DNA of 17,118 nucleotides from contig CP070628.1 in the NCBI GenBank assembly GCA_020355985.1, positions 1,590,124-1,607,241 of the forward strand. Reading direction: 5' to 3'. This document shows positions 14,962 to 17,118 of the stretch, piece after piece. The notes under the pieces are model-generated. The model was not told the DNA's origin, ran no database searches, and saw only the letters and a program-made list of their open reading frames with translations. Position numbers and translations under genes: made by a program. How positions within the stretch are numbered: position 1 is the first letter of the stretch; the number at the start of each line of letters is the position of its first letter. This stretch comes from Nitrospirota bacterium. Its GTDB lineage: Bacteria > Nitrospirota > Nitrospiria > Nitrospirales > UBA8639.

Positions 14962-16341
14962 TCAGGCTTCAGGCTTAATCCCAAATAGCCTCATTTTTCG
15001 CCATAAGGTAGACCGGCCAATCCCCAACTGCTGGGAAGCCTCTTTGAAATGCCAGCCAGTTTTGTCTAAAGCTCGACAGATGGCTTGCCGCTCAATAGCT
15101 TGCAGCGATTCTGCGTCGGTCCATTCTCGATGCTCCAGGTAATGTCGTTGCAAATCGGTAGGAAGGTGCTCAAATTGAATGGTTTGCTCCTCACAACAGA
15201 CAAAAGCATGTTCCATGACATTTTGCAGTTCTCGAATATTTCCTGGGAATGGATATTGTTCAAGGGCCAGCAGTGATTGCGGCGAAAGCCGAGAAATTTG
15301 CTTACCCATTTCCTGATTAAATTTCTCTCGATAATGATTAACCAGCAATGGAATATCTTCCAATCGATCACGAAGCGGGGGCAGTGCGATGGGTATAACC
15401 CGAATCCGATAATACAAATCCTCACGAAAGCAGCCTTCCCGAACGGCATCTTCCAGCTTTCGATTCGTTGCGGCCACAATCCTAACATCAACACTTATTG
15501 TCTCATTGGATCCAACCCGTTCAAACTGTCCTTGCTCAAGTACTCCCAATAATTTCACTTGCGTCGCTAAGCTCATTTCGCCAATTTCATCAAGAAAGAT
15601 GGTGCCTCCATTCGCGATTTCAAACCGACCCGGTTTGTCGATATAGGCATCCGTAAATGCCCCTTTCACATGACCAAACAGCTCACTTTCCAACACCCCT
15701 TCAGACAAACTTGACGCATTGACGACAACAAAAGGCGCCTGTCGCCGGGGACTATGGGCATGCAAAGCATAGGCAATCAATTCTTTCCCAGTCCCACTTT
15801 CCCCAGTAATCAATACCGAGGACTTCGAGGCAGCAATGGCAGGAAGCTTGGCAAAAATGTCTTGCATGAGCGGGCTCCGTCCCACCATATGGTCGAATTG
15901 CACTTGCTCGCCCAAACGATGTTTCAGAGCTGAAACCTCAGCCGTTTTGGCACATAATTCTCGAACAAGAGAAATATCTCGGATAACTTCGACTAACCCT
16001 ATCAGCTTACCTTCTTTGTCCAACAAAAAATCCGTATTGATACTCACGGGTACCTGTCGACCATCCCGACGACGAACGATCGCCTCAAAATTTGAAACCC
16101 GTTCTCCTTGAAGTGCGCGCTCTAAGACACAATCGTGACTCGAACAAATATTGCTTTGGACTAAGACATCACAGGCCAACAGCATTCCGGATTCTACCAC
16201 CTCATAACCCAACATCGTTTGCATCGCACGGTTCAAAAACGTCACCCGTTTTTGCAAATCAATGGTGATGACTCCGTCACTAATGCAGTCTAAAATAGCT
16301 TCTGCTCCGCGGGAACGAGAGAGTGTTTCCATTTCTGCCAT
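14962..16341 (-). CDS. Sigma-54-dependent transcriptional activator (PAS-AAA+-Fis HTH)
   Basis: Enhancer-binding protein of about 459 residues. An N-terminal PAS domain (about 12-125) carries a cysteine set, Cys57, Cys66 and Cys71 (C-x8-C-x4-C), with Cys130 in the linker. The AAA+ domain (about 150-388) has Walker A GESGTGKE (180-187), sigma-54 contact loop GAFTDA (227-232; usual motif GAFTGA), Walker B GGTIFLDEIGEMS (245-257) and arginines in FREDLYYRIRVIP. The C-terminal Fis-type HTH is at about 431-454 (ASQQLGIGRSTLWRKMR). There is no receiver domain, so it senses a signal directly, perhaps redox, a metal or a ligand through the PAS domain. I choose ATG 16341, with AGGGGTGAG eight bases upstream; GTG 16350 is in frame but has no room for a Shine-Dalgarno. 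It probably acts on the sigma-54-like promoter just downstream. Confidence 0.94.
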   Translation of the reverse strand: MAEMETLSRSRGAEAILDCISDGVITIDLQKRVTFLNRAMQTMLGYEVVESGMLLACDVLVQSNICSSHDCVLERALQGERVSNFEAIVRRRDGRQVPVSINTDFLLDKEGKLIGLVEVIRDISLVRELCAKTAEVSALKHRLGEQVQFDHMVGRSPLMQDIFAKLPAIAASKSSVLITGESGTGKELIAYALHAHSPRRQAPFVVVNASSLSEGVLESELFGHVKGAFTDAYIDKPGRFEIANGGTIFLDEIGEMSLATQVKLLGVLEQGQFERVGSNETISVDVRIVAATNRKLEDAVREGCFREDLYYRIRVIPIALPPLRDRLEDIPLLVNHYREKFNQEMGKQISRLSPQSLLALEQYPFPGNIRELQNVMEHAFVCCEEQTIQFEHLPTDLQRHYLEHREWTDAESLQAIERQAICRALDKTGWHFKEASQQLGIGRSTLWRKMRLFGIKPEA

Positions 16342-16346
16342 AAAAC

Positions 16347-16547
16347 TCACCCCTCTAACAAAGACAAGATTTCAATGATTAACACTCGACCTTTTCTTCC
16401 ACCGGTTGTTATGTTAGGAAGATCCATGCGCATCAGGATGCAAAATGGTGAATCAACAAGATTCCATAGGTAGTGTAAGCTAGCCTTATTCCGTTCCACA
16501 ATTCCTTGGCGACAACCCCTTTTCAAATCTTCCCTTAAAAAACTCAT
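16347..16547 (-). CDS. Possible small protein upstream of the sigma-54 activator
   Basis: A 66-residue frame from ATG 16547 to a TGA at 16349-16347 lying inside the activator's ribosome binding site (AGGGGTGAG), so the two would be translationally coupled. GGGAG stands seven bases before its ATG, a decent Shine-Dalgarno. The product contains a basic start (LREDLKRGCRQG) and a hydrophobic C-terminal stretch (RVLIIEILSLLEG), with no motif I recognise. Against it: its ATG overlaps the lgt ATG head to head (CATG at 16545-16548), and its Shine-Dalgarno falls inside lgt coding sequence. It may be a chance frame in the divergent promoter region. Confidence 0.3.
   Translation of the reverse strand: MSFLREDLKRGCRQGIVERNKASLHYLWNLVDSPFCILMRMDLPNITTGGRKGRVLIIEILSLLEG
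16472..16507 (-). promoter_or_regulatory. Weak candidate promoter for the sigma-54 activator gene
   Basis: On the minus strand TTGTGG, about 18 bases, then TACACT (16477-16472), three and four matches to the sigma-70 consensus. It would give a leader of roughly 125 bases before ATG 16341 and would exclude the small upstream frame from the transcript. Support is weak. Confidence 0.2.
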
Positions 16548-17118
16548 GGACTTTCTCCCTACCCTCGCCCAACTGCCGTACCCTGAGATCGATCCGGTCT
16601 TCTTTCAAATTGGCCCCTTGGCTTTCCGGTGGTACGGCCTGATGTATCTTCTAGGATTAGGAGGCGCCTATTGGCTCATTAAGACCAGAGCTGCTGTAAA
16701 ACATATCTCACTCCCACCTCAGCAACTCTCCGATTTAATTGTCTTTGCGGCGTTTGGGGTCTTCATTGGCGGACGATTAGGGTATGTCCTGTTTTATAAC
16801 TTGCCCTTCTATCTCGACAATCCACTCAAAATTTTTGCGGTATGGGAAGGTGGGATGTCCTTCCATGGAGGGTTACTGGGAGTCTGTGTGGCCCTTTGGA
16901 TATTTTGCAAAAAACGAGGATTTTCAGTTGGGGCAATCGCAGATCTCGCTGCCGGGGCTGCCCCTCTGGGTTTAGGCTTTGGGCGCTTAGGAAACTTTAT
17001 TAATGGGGAACTCTTCGGGAGAGCGACCGAAGTGGAATGGTGTATGGTTTTCCCCCAAGGAGGGCCCGAATGCCGGCATCCGTCTCAACTTTATGAAGCC
17101 GGGCTGGAAGGCATTGCT
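16546..17118 (+). CDS. lgt: Prolipoprotein diacylglyceryl transferase, N-terminal part
   Basis: Partial gene: 191 codons from ATG 16546 to the window edge. Lgt moves diacylglycerol from phosphatidylglycerol to the lipobox cysteine of prolipoproteins in the inner membrane. Visible marks are the start PEIDPVFFQIGPLAFRWYGLMY, GGRLGYVLFYN (about 75-85), the HGG block GGMSFHGGLLG (about 102-112), the Lgt signature GRLGNFINGELFGR (about 146-159) with its conserved Asn and Glu, and HPSQLYEA (about 180-187). Hydrophobic spans fit a multi-pass enzyme. The start follows the family's usual N terminus, but no good Shine-Dalgarno precedes it. The gene is divergent from the sigma-54 activator. Its presence implies lipoprotein maturation, although the binding protein in this window has no lipobox. 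Confidence 0.96.
   Translation, partial: MDFLPTLAQLPYPEIDPVFFQIGPLAFRWYGLMYLLGLGGAYWLIKTRAAVKHISLPPQQLSDLIVFAAFGVFIGGRLGYVLFYNLPFYLDNPLKIFAVWEGGMSFHGGLLGVCVALWIFCKKRGFSVGAIADLAAGAAPLGLGFGRLGNFINGELFGRATEVEWCMVFPQGGPECRHPSQLYEAGLEGIA

Noticed and set aside
16479..16492. A second GG-N10-GC (sigma-54-like) element on the minus strand upstream of the activator gene
   Set aside because: Its -12 half is TAGCT, not TTGCW, and there is no IHF match or dyad nearby. The bare GG-N10-GC pattern is expected a couple of times in this much sequence by chance.
1..17118. Mobile element, CRISPR, tRNA, rRNA or phage genes
   Set aside because: I saw no transposase or integrase motifs, regularly spaced repeats, cloverleaf-like segments or rRNA-like sequence. 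All long frames are accounted for by housekeeping, transport and regulatory proteins.

Overview
The window looks like ordinary chromosome from a Gram-negative (diderm) bacterium. The signs are a lipoprotein-modifying Lgt enzyme, a complete oligopeptide/dipeptide ABC importer with a membrane-anchored binding protein, a sigma-54 activator and a hybrid sensor kinase. Base composition is moderate (about half G+C by eye), with one clearly AT-rich patch at about 14711-14961. The gene set (a Memo-like protein with an extra N-terminal domain, a short Mrp without its usual N-terminal domain, small zinc-ribbon proteins and many PAS-type regulators) reminds me of Nitrospirota such as Nitrospira. This is an impression from protein flavour, not a demonstrated assignment. 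I see no rRNA, tRNA, CRISPR array, transposase or phage gene.

Layout. (1) 1-1015, plus strand: the C-terminal end of a family-1 glycosyltransferase, then a cyclophilin-type prolyl isomerase. (2) 1096-10822, minus strand: reading in transcription order, a possible 68-residue leader ORF, a large peptide-binding protein, OppB, OppC, OppD and OppF. After a spacer come an indolepyruvate/pyruvate-decarboxylase-like ThDP enzyme and a Memo-like protein, probably as separate units. (3) 11061-12995, plus strand: a hybrid histidine kinase (REC-PAS-HisKA-HATPase-REC) divergent from the importer operon, with a very strong ribosome binding site. (4) 13045-16547, minus strand: a sigma-54 enhancer-binding protein gene, an AT-rich regulatory region, a tiny zinc-ribbon protein, an Mrp/NBP35-type Fe-S carrier ATPase and a small Rieske ferredoxin. 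(5) 16546-17118, plus strand: the N-terminal part of Lgt, running off the window.

How the parts fit. The importer is complete (binding protein, two permeases, two ATPases) and mostly tightly packed. A REP-like double palindrome splits oppD from oppF. The binding protein seems to carry an internal partial duplication that makes it unusually long.

The most interesting region is 14498-16341. Between the sigma-54 activator gene and the zinc-ribbon gene lie, in the right order and spacing on the minus strand, a GTTTCA-N3-TGAAAC dyad, an exact match to the IHF consensus and a GG-N10-GC (-24/-12) element ending in TTGCT. This is the layout of a sigma-54 promoter. It suggests that the activator, which has a cysteine-bearing PAS sensor domain, controls the zinc-ribbon gene and possibly the Mrp and Rieske genes behind it. 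That would be a candidate redox, metal or Fe-S responsive module. The link is inferred from sequence layout only.
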